Part shown: positions 1-8,418 of the stretch, one piece after another
Layout: every line of letters starts with the position of its first letter
Numbering within the stretch: position 1 is the stretch's first letter
Origin: Rhodoferax sp.
GTDB taxonomy: Bacteria > Pseudomonadota > Gammaproteobacteria > Burkholderiales > Burkholderiaceae_C
NCBI RefSeq assembly: GCF_023700745.1
Contig: NZ_JAMPYG010000001.1
Span: forward strand, 124,001 to 188,000
Direction: 5' to 3'
Length of the DNA stretch: 64,000 nt
The notes under the pieces: model-generated
What the model saw: only the letters and a program-made list of their open reading frames with translations
Told to the model about the DNA's origin: nothing
Database searches by the model: none
Made by a program: the position numbers and the translations under genes

Positions 1-451
1 CATCCAGACGCATGCGGGCCAGACGATCGCCTTCGGTGACACGTTCCAGCCACAGAAAAATCTCGGTATAGACCGTTTGTGGGCAGGCGTAGCCACACCA
101 GAGCCGGCCCGCCACCGCAGTAAAGAAAAAAAGCGTCAGGGCTGCCAGCACCAGCAAAACAGCCAGGTAGATCAGATCTTGCGGATGCAGCACCAGGCCA
201 AAAATAAAAAACCGGCTACCGGCCAGATCGAACAAAACAGCCTGTCGCCCGTTCCACTGCAGCCAGGGGAGGCCGTAAAAAACCAGTTGGGTAACCCAGA
301 CCATGACCCAGCGCAAGCGGGTAAAAAACCCGCTTACCGTGCGCGGATAAATCTTGCCCTGCTCGTCGTTTAACGAAAAAACGATGCCCGTACCTGCATC
401 AAGCGGGACTGGCTGGATCGGGATGATTTTGGATGTGGCAGGTTTTTGCAT
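1..451 (-). CDS. ccoG: CcoG/RdxA-like cytochrome c oxidase accessory protein, N-terminal part (cut by window edge)
   Basis: The minus strand is open from an ATG at 451 to the window edge, giving about 150 residues of a polyferredoxin-type membrane protein. They align by eye with the N-terminus of the complete CcoG at 8970-10406: the shared stretches IYPRTVSGFFTRLRW, TAVAGRLWCGYACPQT and VYTEIFLW are nearly the same in both. CcoG acts in the membrane in copper delivery and assembly of cbb3-type oxidase. Two membrane segments and the CxxxC of the first cysteine pair lie in the visible part; the ferredoxin cysteines would be outside the window. It is divergent from nsrR with 132 bp between, so it may respond to nitric oxide, which is inference. 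No strong ribosome-binding site is seen, only AGAAG just upstream. Whether the gene is intact beyond the edge is unknown. Confidence 0.85.
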   Translation of the reverse strand, partial: MQKPATSKIIPIQPVPLDAGTGIVFSLNDEQGKIYPRTVSGFFTRLRWVMVWVTQLVFYGLPWLQWNGRQAVLFDLAGSRFFIFGLVLHPQDLIYLAVLLVLAALTLFFFTAVAGRLWCGYACPQTVYTEIFLWLERVTEGDRLARMRLD

Positions 452-529
452 TACTTCTGCGCAGTATGGGCTTGTTTGGGTACTGGCATGGGTGGAATTC
501 TTTAAGAGGAGTATTGTATGAATGTTATT

Positions 530-541
530 TTATCCTGATAA
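530..541. promoter_or_regulatory. inverted repeat in the ccoG/nsrR divergent promoter region
   Basis: TTATC-CT-GATAA is a perfect 5-bp inverted repeat in an AT-rich stretch (about 511-560) between the divergent ccoG paralog and nsrR. Position and AT-richness suit an operator, perhaps for NsrR autoregulation, but it does not match the full published NsrR consensus as I know it. Function is inferred from position only. Confidence 0.35.
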
Positions 542-583
542 TAGATACATTGAATGAATCTTTGTTTTACCCAGGTCTGACTT

Positions 584-1063
584 ATGCGCCTCACCCAATG
601 GACCGACTACACCTTACGTGTTTTGATGTATTGCGCTGCCTGCCTGGATCGCACCAAACCGATAACGATCACCGAGATTGCCGAGAATCATGGTATTTCG
701 CGTAGCCACCTGACCAAAATTGTGCAGCAACTCGCCGCGCGCGGCTGGTTGGAAACAACCCGTGGACGAGGCGGTGGCATGCGCTTGGCTGTACCCGCCA
801 AAGACCTTTGTCTGGGCACTGTCGTGCGCGCCACTGAAACTGACTTTGCTGTGGTCGAGTGCTTTGATCTGGCGTTGAACCAGTGCCGGATGAACCAGAA
901 CTGCCGACTCAAAGGGGCCCTGAATCAGGCGACGCAAAGCTTTCTGGCAGTGCTGGATAACATCACGCTGGCAGATTTGGTGGCACCGGTTGTCAGCGTT
1001 GGCAACATGCCAAAAACAAGGCGCCTGCAGCTGATTCCAGGTCTGCCGGGCACATCTGTTTGA
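584..1063 (+). CDS. nsrR: NsrR-type nitric-oxide-sensing Rrf2 repressor
   Basis: A 159-residue Rrf2-family regulator. NsrR represses NO-detoxification genes and is released when its iron-sulfur cluster reacts with nitric oxide. The N-terminus MRLTQWTDYTLRVLMY begins a winged helix-turn-helix with the recognition part ISRSHLTKIVQQLAARGWL and the wing RGRGGGMRLA. Three cluster cysteines sit at C93, C101 and C107 (C-x7-C-x5-C), close to the spacing in Escherichia coli NsrR. The C-terminal LDNITLADLV is also typical of NsrR rather than IscR. It lies between the divergent ccoG paralog and the nitrate/NO genes narL-narX-nnrS, which it meets tail to tail. A short AT-rich palindrome upstream may be its own operator. 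Confidence 0.88.
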   Translation: MRLTQWTDYTLRVLMYCAACLDRTKPITITEIAENHGISRSHLTKIVQQLAARGWLETTRGRGGGMRLAVPAKDLCLGTVVRATETDFAVVECFDLALNQCRMNQNCRLKGALNQATQSFLAVLDNITLADLVAPVVSVGNMPKTRRLQLIPGLPGTSV

Positions 1064-1081
1064 GTTAAACCCGTTGCTGGC

Positions 1082-1801
1082 TTAAAGCAAGCCTTGTTCT
1101 GTGGCCATCACGGCAGCGTGCACCCGTGAACTCACCCCCAATTTGCGCAATACGTGTTGCACGTGAATTTTGACAGTGGTTTCCACAATGCCGTGCTCGC
1201 GCGCGATTTCCTTGTTGCTGGCGCCTCGGGCGATGCCGCGCAGGATGTCAAGCTCGCGTGGTGACAGGCTGGCCATGGCTTGCGCCGTGGGAGTGCTGCT
1301 TTTGACAGAGGGGGGTGCAGTCGAAGTCACTGCGGCCGCACCTGTTCTAGTGATGGTGTTTTTGTAGGCAGAGATCAGCTTGCCCATCATTTCTGGCGCG
1401 ATGATGCTGTCCCCCTGGACGGCACGGTGCACTGCCGCTGTCAGGTCGTCGCCTTCCATGTTCTTGAGAAGGTAGCCGCTGGCACCACCATGCAGGGCCG
1501 CAGCCAGATCGTTTTCGTCTTCGCTCACAGTTAGCATCAAAATACAGGCGTTGGGTGCTGCTTCAAGGAGCGAAGGCAGGGCCTTGACACCGCTGACACC
1601 GGGCAGATGGTTGTCAAGCAGGATCACATCGGGCTGCAGTTCCCTGGCTTTTCGTAGCGCTTGCCCGGCATCTGCTGCATCGTCCACCACCTGCAGACCC
1701 GTGTCGCGTGTCAGCAGGGCGGTCAGTCCGCGGCGAAAAAGTGTGTGGTCGTCGACCACCAGAATCCGGATGGGCGTGCTTTTGATGGATGTGTTGGGCA
1801 T
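1082..1801 (-). CDS. narL: NarL/FixJ-type response regulator, partner of NarX
   Basis: A 239-residue two-component response regulator. The receiver domain occupies about residues 10-130, with the acidic pair D18/D19 and phospho-acceptor D63 in the segment VILLDNHLPG. A linker of about 40 residues rich in Thr, Ser and Ala follows. The C-terminal LuxR-type helix-turn-helix (about 175-236) reads LSPRELDILRGIARGASNKEIA and then VKIHVQHVLRKLG. The last motif matches NarL/NarP-type regulators, which control nitrate- and nitrite-dependent respiration genes. It follows narX with a gap of only 2 bp, so the pair is co-transcribed and probably translationally coupled. It ends 18 bp from the convergent nsrR stop. 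Assignment to NarL rather than another NarL-family member rests on the adjacent NarX. Confidence 0.85.
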   Translation of the reverse strand: MPNTSIKSTPIRILVVDDHTLFRRGLTALLTRDTGLQVVDDAADAGQALRKARELQPDVILLDNHLPGVSGVKALPSLLEAAPNACILMLTVSEDENDLAAALHGGASGYLLKNMEGDDLTAAVHRAVQGDSIIAPEMMGKLISAYKNTITRTGAAAVTSTAPPSVKSSTPTAQAMASLSPRELDILRGIARGASNKEIAREHGIVETTVKIHVQHVLRKLGVSSRVHAAVMATEQGLL

Positions 1802-1803
1802 GT

Positions 1804-3738
1804 TCAGGCGGTGGTTGCAGTCATGTCTGCTTTCAGGTTGTCCATGCGGGCAGCGTTGGTGGTGCTCGGGTGTGATGGCGGTGTGAGGGTCAATATGACC
1901 GAACTGCCACGCGTTGGTGTTGACATCACCTCGATTTGCGCGCCAATGCGCTGCGCCCGCTCGGTCATGATGCGTAAACCAACATGGGTCTCGTCGAATT
2001 GATCGGTATCCGGATTAAAGCCGATGCCGTCATCGCGTACTTCAAAGCGCCAGGTGGGTTGTTGCTGTACATCCAGCCAGGCTTGCGACGCATGGGCGTG
2101 TTTGCGTACGTTGGACAGCGCTTCCTGCACAATGTGCAGCACCTGAATTTGTACGTCGGGAGCCAGCGGCAGACCCTGCCCTTGCATCGTCAACGTGGTT
2201 TTGATACTGCTTTGATGTTCAAATTTCTGCAAGGTAGTGGCCAGCGCGGGCTCAATATCTTCGGTGTTGGTACGGGTTCTGAAGTGCAGCAGCAGTTCAC
2301 GCACGTCACCATAACTTTCACGCACTCCCGCGTCGATTTCTTCCAGGATTTTGGCAATCTCGGTTTCGTTGCGGGTCTTGATGGCGTCGCGCATCAATTG
2401 CACCTGGATTTTCAGGAAAGCCAGCGATTGGGCGATCGAGTCATGCAACTCGCGCGCCAACAGGTGACGCTCCTGCGATACGGCCGCTTCTTTTTCCAGG
2501 GCATTGAGGCGCAGGTTTTCCATACCGCTGGCCAGGTGGCTGTTCAGCGCCTCCAGCAGCGAGCGCTCTGCAGGTGTTGGCGTGATACGGGCGTGGTAAA
2601 AAAGATCGACCTCGCCCATCAGGTGCTGGTGCAGGCGCACCGGCAGGGTGATGACGGTTTCGAACCCCGCCTTGTGGCAATGCTTTAACGGTGCGCTGGC
2701 GTCATCACGGATCGGAATGACGCGAAAGTCTGAATCCAAAGTGGCTGAGCCGCAGTGGCAATCGCCGGTATTGATACACTGCTCGTCGTCGATCATGCCT
2801 GCAGACAGACCGTGGGCAGCCAGCATCAGGTGGCGCTGACCGCCCTGATTGGACCAGCGCAACGCAACGCCGTCAGCATGAGAAATCTTGGCCAGACTCT
2901 TGGCGAAATCCTGCGCCAGTGCATCCAGCGAGGTGGCTTTGGACACCAATGCCGTGATCTCGTACAGGCTCTCCAGCCGATCCGATTTTTCTTTCAGCAA
3001 AACGGTTTTTTCAGCCACCTTGGCTTCCAGGTTTTTGTACATGGATTGCAAATGCTCGGCCATGCCATTGAAGCCATCGGCCAGGGTGCCAAATTCATCG
3101 CTGGAGACCCGCTCCACGCGTGCATCAAAATTTCCCTGCTGTATTTTTTCAATGACTTGTTTCAGTTGACCCACCGGCTCCAGCACAAACAGATAGCCGG
3201 TATAGAGCAATACCGTGGCCCCCACCACCACCGAAGCCAGCATGCTTATTTGCAGCAGGTGCAGCAGTGCGGTCCATTTTGCAATGTGCACCTCGATGCT
3301 GTTGACGAAGGCATCAATGTGGGATGCAAATGCGACGGTGTCAGCCCGCAGGTCGCCAAAGCTTGTCTGCTTGGCGTTGATCCAGCGTGCCTGGTAGGCT
3401 GTCCAGTTGTTCTCTACCACGGCAAAGTGCTGGTTGGTGTCAGTGTCCCATGGCACAAACAGCGGACGCTCAGGGTCGCCTTGCCTGAGCGTCATCAGGC
3501 TGCGGTTGAATTCGGCGATTTGTTCGGGGAGTTGGCTAGTTTCCCGGGTACCGATGGACAGCGACATGCGGTAAGACTGCATGCGCATCCGCCCTGCCTC
3601 GTTGACCGCCGCGGCACCACCATCCAATTGCCAGGAAACCCACAGCGTGGCCACAGTTGCCATGAAGATCAACAGCAAAAACGGTGCTCCCACCATCAGC
3701 AGTTTGGTGCCCAAATTCCAGTGTCGTTTGATCATCAT
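1804..3738 (-). CDS. narX: NarX-type nitrate/nitrite sensor histidine kinase
   Basis: A 644-residue membrane histidine kinase. The first membrane helix is at about 12-35 and is followed by the NarX P-box (NEAGRMRMQSYRMS, about 46-59), the periplasmic ligand-binding signature for nitrate. The second helix is at about 162-187, then HAMP (190-240), a GAF-like module (260-415), a HisKA_3 dimerisation segment with phospho-acceptor H432 in RELHDSIAQS, and a HATPase domain with DDGIGFNP near the C-terminus. The GAF-like region carries a cysteine cluster, C321, C327, C329 and C354, which might bind a metal or sense redox state (inference). ATG at 3738 or 3735 are both possible starts. It begins 4 bp after the nnrS stop and is followed by narL. 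Confidence 0.88.
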   Translation of the reverse strand: MMIKRHWNLGTKLLMVGAPFLLLIFMATVATLWVSWQLDGGAAAVNEAGRMRMQSYRMSLSIGTRETSQLPEQIAEFNRSLMTLRQGDPERPLFVPWDTDTNQHFAVVENNWTAYQARWINAKQTSFGDLRADTVAFASHIDAFVNSIEVHIAKWTALLHLLQISMLASVVVGATVLLYTGYLFVLEPVGQLKQVIEKIQQGNFDARVERVSSDEFGTLADGFNGMAEHLQSMYKNLEAKVAEKTVLLKEKSDRLESLYEITALVSKATSLDALAQDFAKSLAKISHADGVALRWSNQGGQRHLMLAAHGLSAGMIDDEQCINTGDCHCGSATLDSDFRVIPIRDDASAPLKHCHKAGFETVITLPVRLHQHLMGEVDLFYHARITPTPAERSLLEALNSHLASGMENLRLNALEKEAAVSQERHLLARELHDSIAQSLAFLKIQVQLMRDAIKTRNETEIAKILEEIDAGVRESYGDVRELLLHFRTRTNTEDIEPALATTLQKFEHQSSIKTTLTMQGQGLPLAPDVQIQVLHIVQEALSNVRKHAHASQAWLDVQQQPTWRFEVRDDGIGFNPDTDQFDETHVGLRIMTERAQRIGAQIEVMSTPTRGSSVILTLTPPSHPSTTNAARMDNLKADMTATTA

Positions 3739-3742
3739 GAAC

Positions 3743-4948
3743 TCAGCCGTCCTTGCCGTCGAGTCGGGTTTGCAACAGCCAGGGGCTATAAATCCACAGG
3801 TAGATCAGAAACGCCGCGCACCAGGCGGCGGCAGCCAGTATGAGTGTTGCCATGTAGAGCCCGGGCCATAGCAGTGGCACCAGCACGCGCAATGCGGCCG
3901 CTGCCATGACCAGGGCATAAGCGGCCACTTCGAGGCGCGACAGCGCCAGTGGCCTGCCGGTATGGCCGCGCGCCGTGCGTGTCACCATGCCTATGATCAG
4001 GCCGCCCGTGGCCCCGACAGCCAACGCGTGTACGCCAGCAGACACCGGAATCCAGCCCATTTGGGCCAGCGCCAGCAGCAGCAAACCCAGTGCAATCCAG
4101 GCATAGGCGCCATGCAATATCCACAAAATGGGTTTGTGGCGTGTGCGCAAGGGGCGCCAGCTCCACAGCCGTATGGCGTGCAGGCCGGCCGCTGCCAGCA
4201 GGACCAGCAACCCCCAGACTCCTGCCGGAGCGAATACCCAGAGCAGCAAGCCCAGGGCGGTCAGGCCGAGCGTCAAACGTTCCTGGTTGGCTGATCTCTG
4301 GATGCGCAAACCGGGTGTGGCGCTCATGGTGAAGGCGGGCACCACACGTCCGGCAATCACACTCTCGATCATGATGATCAGGCCCAAGGCAGCATGCAGC
4401 GGGGTCATGGCCGGCACGTCGAGCACACCCAGGGTGGCCAGATGAAAAATCAGGTTGGCGGCGGCGAGTAAGGCCAGGATCAGCGCCAGTGGCAGGTTGC
4501 GGTAGTTTTTGGCACCCAGCAGCAGCCGAGCCAAAATGCCGGCCACCAGCGGCAGCAAGGCCATGTCCAGCAAAGCGTAAAGCACGCCAGGTCCGGTCAA
4601 TGCGGCGATACGCGCGCCGAGCCAGAGTAATGCTAAAGCGGCCAGCGATGCGCCGCGTGGCGTGGACAGTCCGGTCCAGTTTTTGCCTGCCGTCATCAAA
4701 AAGCCAATGATGATGGCCACCGCAAAGCCAAACAGCATTTCATGGGCGTGCCAGAGCAGGGCGGGAACAACCGGGCTGTTTGAGATACCGCCCATGAACA
4801 GGGCCACCCAGAGCGGCACCGCCAGTGCCGCCACCAGCGTGCCGCCCAGATAAAAAGGCCGGAAACCCAGACGCAGAAAAGGCAAGCCCCTGGGTTTTTG
4901 CGCGGCGGCCTTGACTTCGTAAAAAATGGGGAGCGGGACAGATTCCAT
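3743..4948 (-). CDS. nnrS: NnrS family haem/copper membrane protein
   Basis: About 401 residues, very hydrophobic with roughly 12 membrane helices. NnrS proteins are linked to nitric-oxide tolerance and denitrification, and their genes are often NsrR- or NnrR-controlled. Family signs are the N-terminal FLRLGFRPFYLGG, the HAHEMLFGF motif and KNWTGL, with histidines expected to hold haem and copper. An upstream TTG at 4963 is in frame, but the ATG at 4948 gives the more usual N-terminus and was chosen; neither has a strong ribosome-binding site. It is the first gene of nnrS-narX-narL. The 112 bp upstream, before bktB ends at 5061, should hold the promoter; no convincing FNR or NsrR site was found there. 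Confidence 0.87.
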   Translation of the reverse strand: MESVPLPIFYEVKAAAQKPRGLPFLRLGFRPFYLGGTLVAALAVPLWVALFMGGISNSPVVPALLWHAHEMLFGFAVAIIIGFLMTAGKNWTGLSTPRGASLAALALLWLGARIAALTGPGVLYALLDMALLPLVAGILARLLLGAKNYRNLPLALILALLAAANLIFHLATLGVLDVPAMTPLHAALGLIIMIESVIAGRVVPAFTMSATPGLRIQRSANQERLTLGLTALGLLLWVFAPAGVWGLLVLLAAAGLHAIRLWSWRPLRTRHKPILWILHGAYAWIALGLLLLALAQMGWIPVSAGVHALAVGATGGLIIGMVTRTARGHTGRPLALSRLEVAAYALVMAAAALRVLVPLLWPGLYMATLILAAAAWCAAFLIYLWIYSPWLLQTRLDGKDG

Positions 4949-5060
4949 GTGTTCAGCTTGCAAAATAGACCCAGTTTGCCATTAGGCGGCGATCCTGGTC
5001 AATCAACCTTAACACACCGCAAAAAAAACTTGGAATCTCAAAGGTCTCCTTGTCAAACCC

Positions 5061-6248
5061 TCAGGCCTGGCGTTCAAAAATCGCAGCGATGCCCTGACCA
5101 CCCCCAATGCACATGGTCACCAGCGCGTAGCGTCCGCCAATGCGCTCCAGTTCATACAAAGCCTTCACCGTGATGAGCGCGCCGGTGGCGCCAATCGGAT
5201 GCCCCAGTGAAATGCCTGAGCCGTTGGGGTTGACCTTGGCGGGGTCCAGGCCCAGGTCGCGGCTGACAGCGCAAGCCTGGGCGGCAAAAGCCTCGTTGGC
5301 CTCGATCACGTCGAGATCATTGACGGTCAAGCCGGCTTTTTTCAGGGCCATTTGCGTGGCCGGTACCGGGCCGATACCCATGTACTTGGGGTCAACGCCA
5401 GCGTGCGCATAGGCCACCAACCGGGCCAGCGGTTTCAGGCCGCGGGCTTTAGCCGTGGCTGCTTCCATCAACACCACGGCCGCGGCAGCATCGTTGATGC
5501 CCGATGCATTGCCGGCAGTGACCGTGCCGTTTTCCTTGAGAAAGGCAGGCTTGAGCTTGGCCAGATCGGCCATTGTGCAGTTGGGGCGGTAGTGCTCGTC
5601 GGTGTCAAAAACCACGTCGCCCTTGCGGCTTTTCAGTGTCACCGGCATGATCTGGCTCTTGAAATAACCGGCTTCAACGGCGCGCTGGGCACGGTTGTGG
5701 CTCTCCATGGCCAACGCGTCCTGGTCGGCGCGTGTGATGCCCCATTTGGCGGCAATGTTCTCTGCGGTCACGCCCATGTGGATGGTTTGGAACGGGTCGT
5801 GCAAGGCACCCACCACCATGTCCACCATCTTGGTGTCGCCCATGCGTGCGCCCCAGCGCATGTTCAGGCTGGCATAGGGCGCACGGCTCATGGCTTCGGC
5901 ACCGCCGCCAATGGCAATGTCGGCATCGCCGAGCAAGATGGACTGGGCTGCCGAGACAATGGCCTGCAGGCCCGAGCCGCACAGGCGGTTCACGTTGAAG
6001 GCGGGCACACCCTCGGCACAACCGCCGTTGATGGCCGCCACCCGCGACAAATACATATCCTTGGGTTCGGTATTGACCACATGGCCAAAGACCACGTGGC
6101 CGACTTCGTCACCCTTGACCTGGGCGCGGGTCAGGACATCGCGCACGAGCTGGCCCGCAAGTTCGGTCGGTGCCATGTCTTTCAGGCTGCCACCATAGGT
6201 ACCAATGGCAGAACGGGCGCCACTCACGATCACTACTTCACGGGTCAT
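5061..6248 (-). CDS. bktB: BktB-type beta-ketothiolase / acetyl-CoA C-acyltransferase
   Basis: A 395-residue thiolase that condenses or cleaves 3-ketoacyl-CoA. It resembles Cupriavidus necator BktB throughout, for example [17 protein letters not shown] at the start and [18 protein letters not shown] near the C-terminus. The nucleophilic cysteine is C90 (NRLCGSG), the catalytic histidine H350 (GHPIGAT) and the second cysteine C380 (CIGGGQG). BktB accepts longer and branched substrates than PhaA and can feed polyhydroxyalkanoate synthesis, but here it could equally serve fatty-acid or amino-acid breakdown. The start has a good ribosome-binding site (GAGGAGATATGAG before ATG). It lies 98 bp downstream of the SDR gene on the same strand. 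No phaB or phaC is nearby. Confidence 0.88.
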   Translation of the reverse strand: MTREVVIVSGARSAIGTYGGSLKDMAPTELAGQLVRDVLTRAQVKGDEVGHVVFGHVVNTEPKDMYLSRVAAINGGCAEGVPAFNVNRLCGSGLQAIVSAAQSILLGDADIAIGGGAEAMSRAPYASLNMRWGARMGDTKMVDMVVGALHDPFQTIHMGVTAENIAAKWGITRADQDALAMESHNRAQRAVEAGYFKSQIMPVTLKSRKGDVVFDTDEHYRPNCTMADLAKLKPAFLKENGTVTAGNASGINDAAAAVVLMEAATAKARGLKPLARLVAYAHAGVDPKYMGIGPVPATQMALKKAGLTVNDLDVIEANEAFAAQACAVSRDLGLDPAKVNPNGSGISLGHPIGATGALITVKALYELERIGGRYALVTMCIGGGQGIAAIFERQA

Positions 6249-6346
6249 CTCATATCTCCTCGGGTTAATAAATAATTACAAAGCCATCTTAGCGCCGATT
6301 ACTGACAAAAAACCAACGAATTTAGAGACCACCTTGTTAATCTCGT

Positions 6347-7108
6347 TCAGGCGTTGTCGCGGACATCGGCCACCACTTGTTGGCCGAAATCGGGGCGCGC
6401 CAGCCATGCGAGCACGCGTCTGGCGGCTTCGCCAGGCGTGGTCAGTTGGCCAGTTGCCTTGAGTTGCACAAATCCGGCCTGATCCGGGAAGCTTGCGGCA
6501 TCGGCGCTGCGCAGCTGCTCCTGCATGTCGGTATCGATGACACCGGGTGCCAGCGAGCAAACCAATGCCCCATTGGCCAGGCGGGCTTCTTCCAGCGCCA
6601 GACAGCGCGTGAAATGGTCCATGCCGGCCTTGGCTGCGCAGTAAGCTGCTTGTGATGCCATCGGCCGGCGGCCCAGACCCGATGACATATTGAGTACCTT
6701 GCGCGGCACGGACCAGCTTGCGGTGGCACCCAGGAATGACGCAGTCAACAGCATTGGAGCCTCCAGGCCGACCCGCAACGCACGGGTCAATTCGGCAGGC
6801 TCGGAGGCACTTAAGGGCGCAATGGCAGGGATCACACCCGCGTTGTTGATCAGGGTGGCACTTTTGAGCTGCAGTGGGTCCAGGCTGTTCAGCCAGACTT
6901 TGAGGCAAGCTGCTGCGTGTTCCGACTCCGACAGGTCCAGGGCCCATTGTTCCAGCAGGCAATTTTGCTGTACTGCCAGCGCGTCCAGGGCAGGGTCCGG
7001 ACGGCGTGAAATGCACAGCAAACGATGTTCACCGGCCAACAACTGTTCAGCGATGGCCAGCCCCATGCCGCGGGAGGCGCCAGTCAAGATAAATAAGTGG
7101 GTTGTCAT
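6347..7108 (-). CDS. short-chain dehydrogenase/reductase (SDR)
   Basis: About 253 residues of a classical SDR. The N-terminal cofactor motif ILTGASRGMG (TGxxxGxG) starts at residue 7, LINNAG follows near residue 90, and the catalytic Tyr-Lys pair is in AAYCAAKAGMDHF near residue 155. The C-terminal APGVIDTDMQ is also usual. The cofactor is probably NADP(H) and the substrate cannot be told. The family includes sepiapterin-reductase-like enzymes with a similar start and length. A TTG at 7123 would add five residues; the ATG at 7108 fits the family better. The gene precedes bktB on the same strand but the 98-bp gap leaves co-transcription open. It is divergent from the hibernation-factor gene at 7204. 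Confidence 0.8.
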   Translation of the reverse strand: MTTHLFILTGASRGMGLAIAEQLLAGEHRLLCISRRPDPALDALAVQQNCLLEQWALDLSESEHAAACLKVWLNSLDPLQLKSATLINNAGVIPAIAPLSASEPAELTRALRVGLEAPMLLTASFLGATASWSVPRKVLNMSSGLGRRPMASQAAYCAAKAGMDHFTRCLALEEARLANGALVCSLAPGVIDTDMQEQLRSADAASFPDQAGFVQLKATGQLTTPGEAARRVLAWLARPDFGQQVVADVRDNA

Positions 7109-7203
7109 GTATTGCCGGCTCAATTGATAGAGGTCAAATTTTCCCAGATCAAGGTGGCTATCATGAATCTCAACCCATGTGGTTGCATGACAAGGAGAAA
7201 AAA

Positions 7204-7521
7204 ATGCAGGTTCAAATTCACACCGATCACCATATTGAAGGTACGGACGCCATGAGCAAATGGGTCAGCAGTGCGGTACAGGAGGCACTGGCCAGATTCA
7301 GTGGCCAGATCTCCCGCGTTGAAGTCCACCTGAGTGATGAAAACGGCGGCAAAAAAACAAGTCCTGAAAACAAGCAGTGCATGCTGGAGGCCCGGCTTGA
7401 TGGGCATCAGCCGCTGGCCGTCAAACACCACGCTGCCAATCTGAACCAGGCACTCGATGGCGCCGCCGACAAATTGCTGCGTCTGATTGAAAACACCTTG
7501 GGTCGCACGGCACGCGTCTGA
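7204..7521 (+). CDS. HPF/RaiA-family ribosome hibernation/sigma-54 modulation protein
   Basis: A 105-residue protein of the ribosome-associated inhibitor family, which binds the small ribosomal subunit in stationary phase or stress. The beta-alpha-beta-beta-beta-alpha pattern is visible: MQVQIHTDHHIEG, the helix SSAVQEALARFSG, the strand RVEVHLSDENG, MLEARLDG and the C-terminal helix NLNQALDGAADKLLRLIENTLGR broken here for length only. It is the short form without the C-terminal dimerisation domain of long HPF. The reading frame is open upstream to 7102, but AAGGAGAAAAAA just before the ATG at 7204 fixes the start. It is convergent with the pseudouridine synthase gene, 4 bp apart. Confidence 0.8.
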   Translation: MQVQIHTDHHIEGTDAMSKWVSSAVQEALARFSGQISRVEVHLSDENGGKKTSPENKQCMLEARLDGHQPLAVKHHAANLNQALDGAADKLLRLIENTLGRTARV

Positions 7522-7525
7522 TTTC

Positions 7526-8164
7526 TTAAAACGGCGGATCGCTCACAAACACCATGGTTTGCAGACTGACGGGGTGCGTCAGTTCAAGCCGGGTGGCGTG
7601 CAGCAGCAATCGATTGACTTTGGATAAGCTTGCGGGCATGCCATACAAGGTGTCACCCAGGATCGGATGCTGCAGGGCTTGCAGGTGCACGCGCAACTGG
7701 TGCGATCTTCCGGTGACAGGTTCGAGTTCCAGCCGCGTTGTTTGTTCTTTTACGTTTTGACTGAGCACACGCCAGCGGGTGTGACTGGGCTTGCCTTGCG
7801 CGTCAATGATGCGCTTGGGCCGATTCGGCCAATCCAGCCAGATTGGCAAATCAATGACGCCCCAGTCTGTGGCGGGTGGCGTCAGCAAACCGTCCACGAT
7901 GGCCACATAACGCTTGTGTACCTGCCGCTTGGCAAAGGCATCGTTCAAAACGCGCTGCGCCAATGCCCCGCGCGCCATGACCAGTAGGCCCGAGGTGGCC
8001 ATGTCGAGCCGGTGCACCACCCGGGCATCGACAAAATGCTGCTGTACCCGACTGCTCAGACAGTCCTGTTTGTCTTCGCCCTTGCCGGGGACACATAACA
8101 GGCCGGCTGGTTTATCCAGCACCAACAAGGCTTCGTCGGCAAAGAGAATACTGAAGTCAGGCAA
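7526..8164 (-). CDS. RluA-family RNA pseudouridine synthase
   Basis: A 212-residue enzyme that isomerises specific uridines of rRNA or tRNA to pseudouridine. The catalytic aspartate is in the signature HRLDMATSGLLVMA near residue 53, preceded by LVLDKPAGLL, and RSHQLRVHLQALQHPILGD is the second family motif. Length and lack of an S4 domain suit the RluA subgroup (23S U746 and tRNA U32), but the exact target is not proven. The start appears to be TTG at 8164; no in-frame ATG lies close. A 49-codon gene ends 20 bp upstream on the same strand, so the two are likely an operon. It ends 4 bp from the convergent gene at 7204-7521. Confidence 0.8.
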   Translation of the reverse strand: MPDFSILFADEALLVLDKPAGLLCVPGKGEDKQDCLSSRVQQHFVDARVVHRLDMATSGLLVMARGALAQRVLNDAFAKRQVHKRYVAIVDGLLTPPATDWGVIDLPIWLDWPNRPKRIIDAQGKPSHTRWRVLSQNVKEQTTRLELEPVTGRSHQLRVHLQALQHPILGDTLYGMPASLSKVNRLLLHATRLELTHPVSLQTMVFVSDPPF

Positions 8165-8184
8165 AGGTATGCGGCGTGGTCCGC

Positions 8185-8334
8185 TTAACGTGGTGCGTTT
8201 TTCAGTTTGCCGCGCACAGGCACCACGGTGGTGATGGTGGGACGTACCGCATCCGCCGACACGGGCTTGGGCGGCGAGGTGTCCTTCTTGGGTTTCTTGA
8301 CCATTTTGTTGTTGCCCTGTTGACCTTTTGCCAT
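8185..8334 (-). CDS. small basic conserved-looking protein, 49 residues
   Basis: A short gene absent from simple ORF lists. It starts with ATG at 8334, preceded by CAGGAG six bases upstream, and ends with TAA at 8185-8187. The product begins MAKGQQGNNKMVKKPKKD and is rich in lysine, proline and asparagine in its first half, with a more hydrophobic TITTVVPVRGKL segment near the C-terminus. I recall similar short lysine-rich hypothetical proteins in Burkholderiales, but no function is known to me. The charge suggests nucleic-acid or ribosome contact, which is speculation. It sits 20 bp upstream of the pseudouridine synthase gene on the same strand. Confidence 0.65.
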   Translation of the reverse strand: MAKGQQGNNKMVKKPKKDTSPPKPVSADAVRPTITTVVPVRGKLKNAPR

Positions 8335-8418
8335 GATGTGCTCCTGTTTTGCTCGCTTGTGCAGTTAATTAAAGTGTGGGTGGGCTCATTATCGGCTGGC
8401 TTGGTTAGACCTGGGTCA

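Noticed and set aside
2755-3843. Open plus-strand frame of 362 codons opposite narX
   Set aside because: Shadow of the kinase gene; composition unlike a real protein and no ribosome-binding site.
4964-5060. FNR-like half site TTGAT in the nnrS upstream region
   Set aside because: The second half site (ATCAA at the right spacing) is missing, so the match is probably chance.
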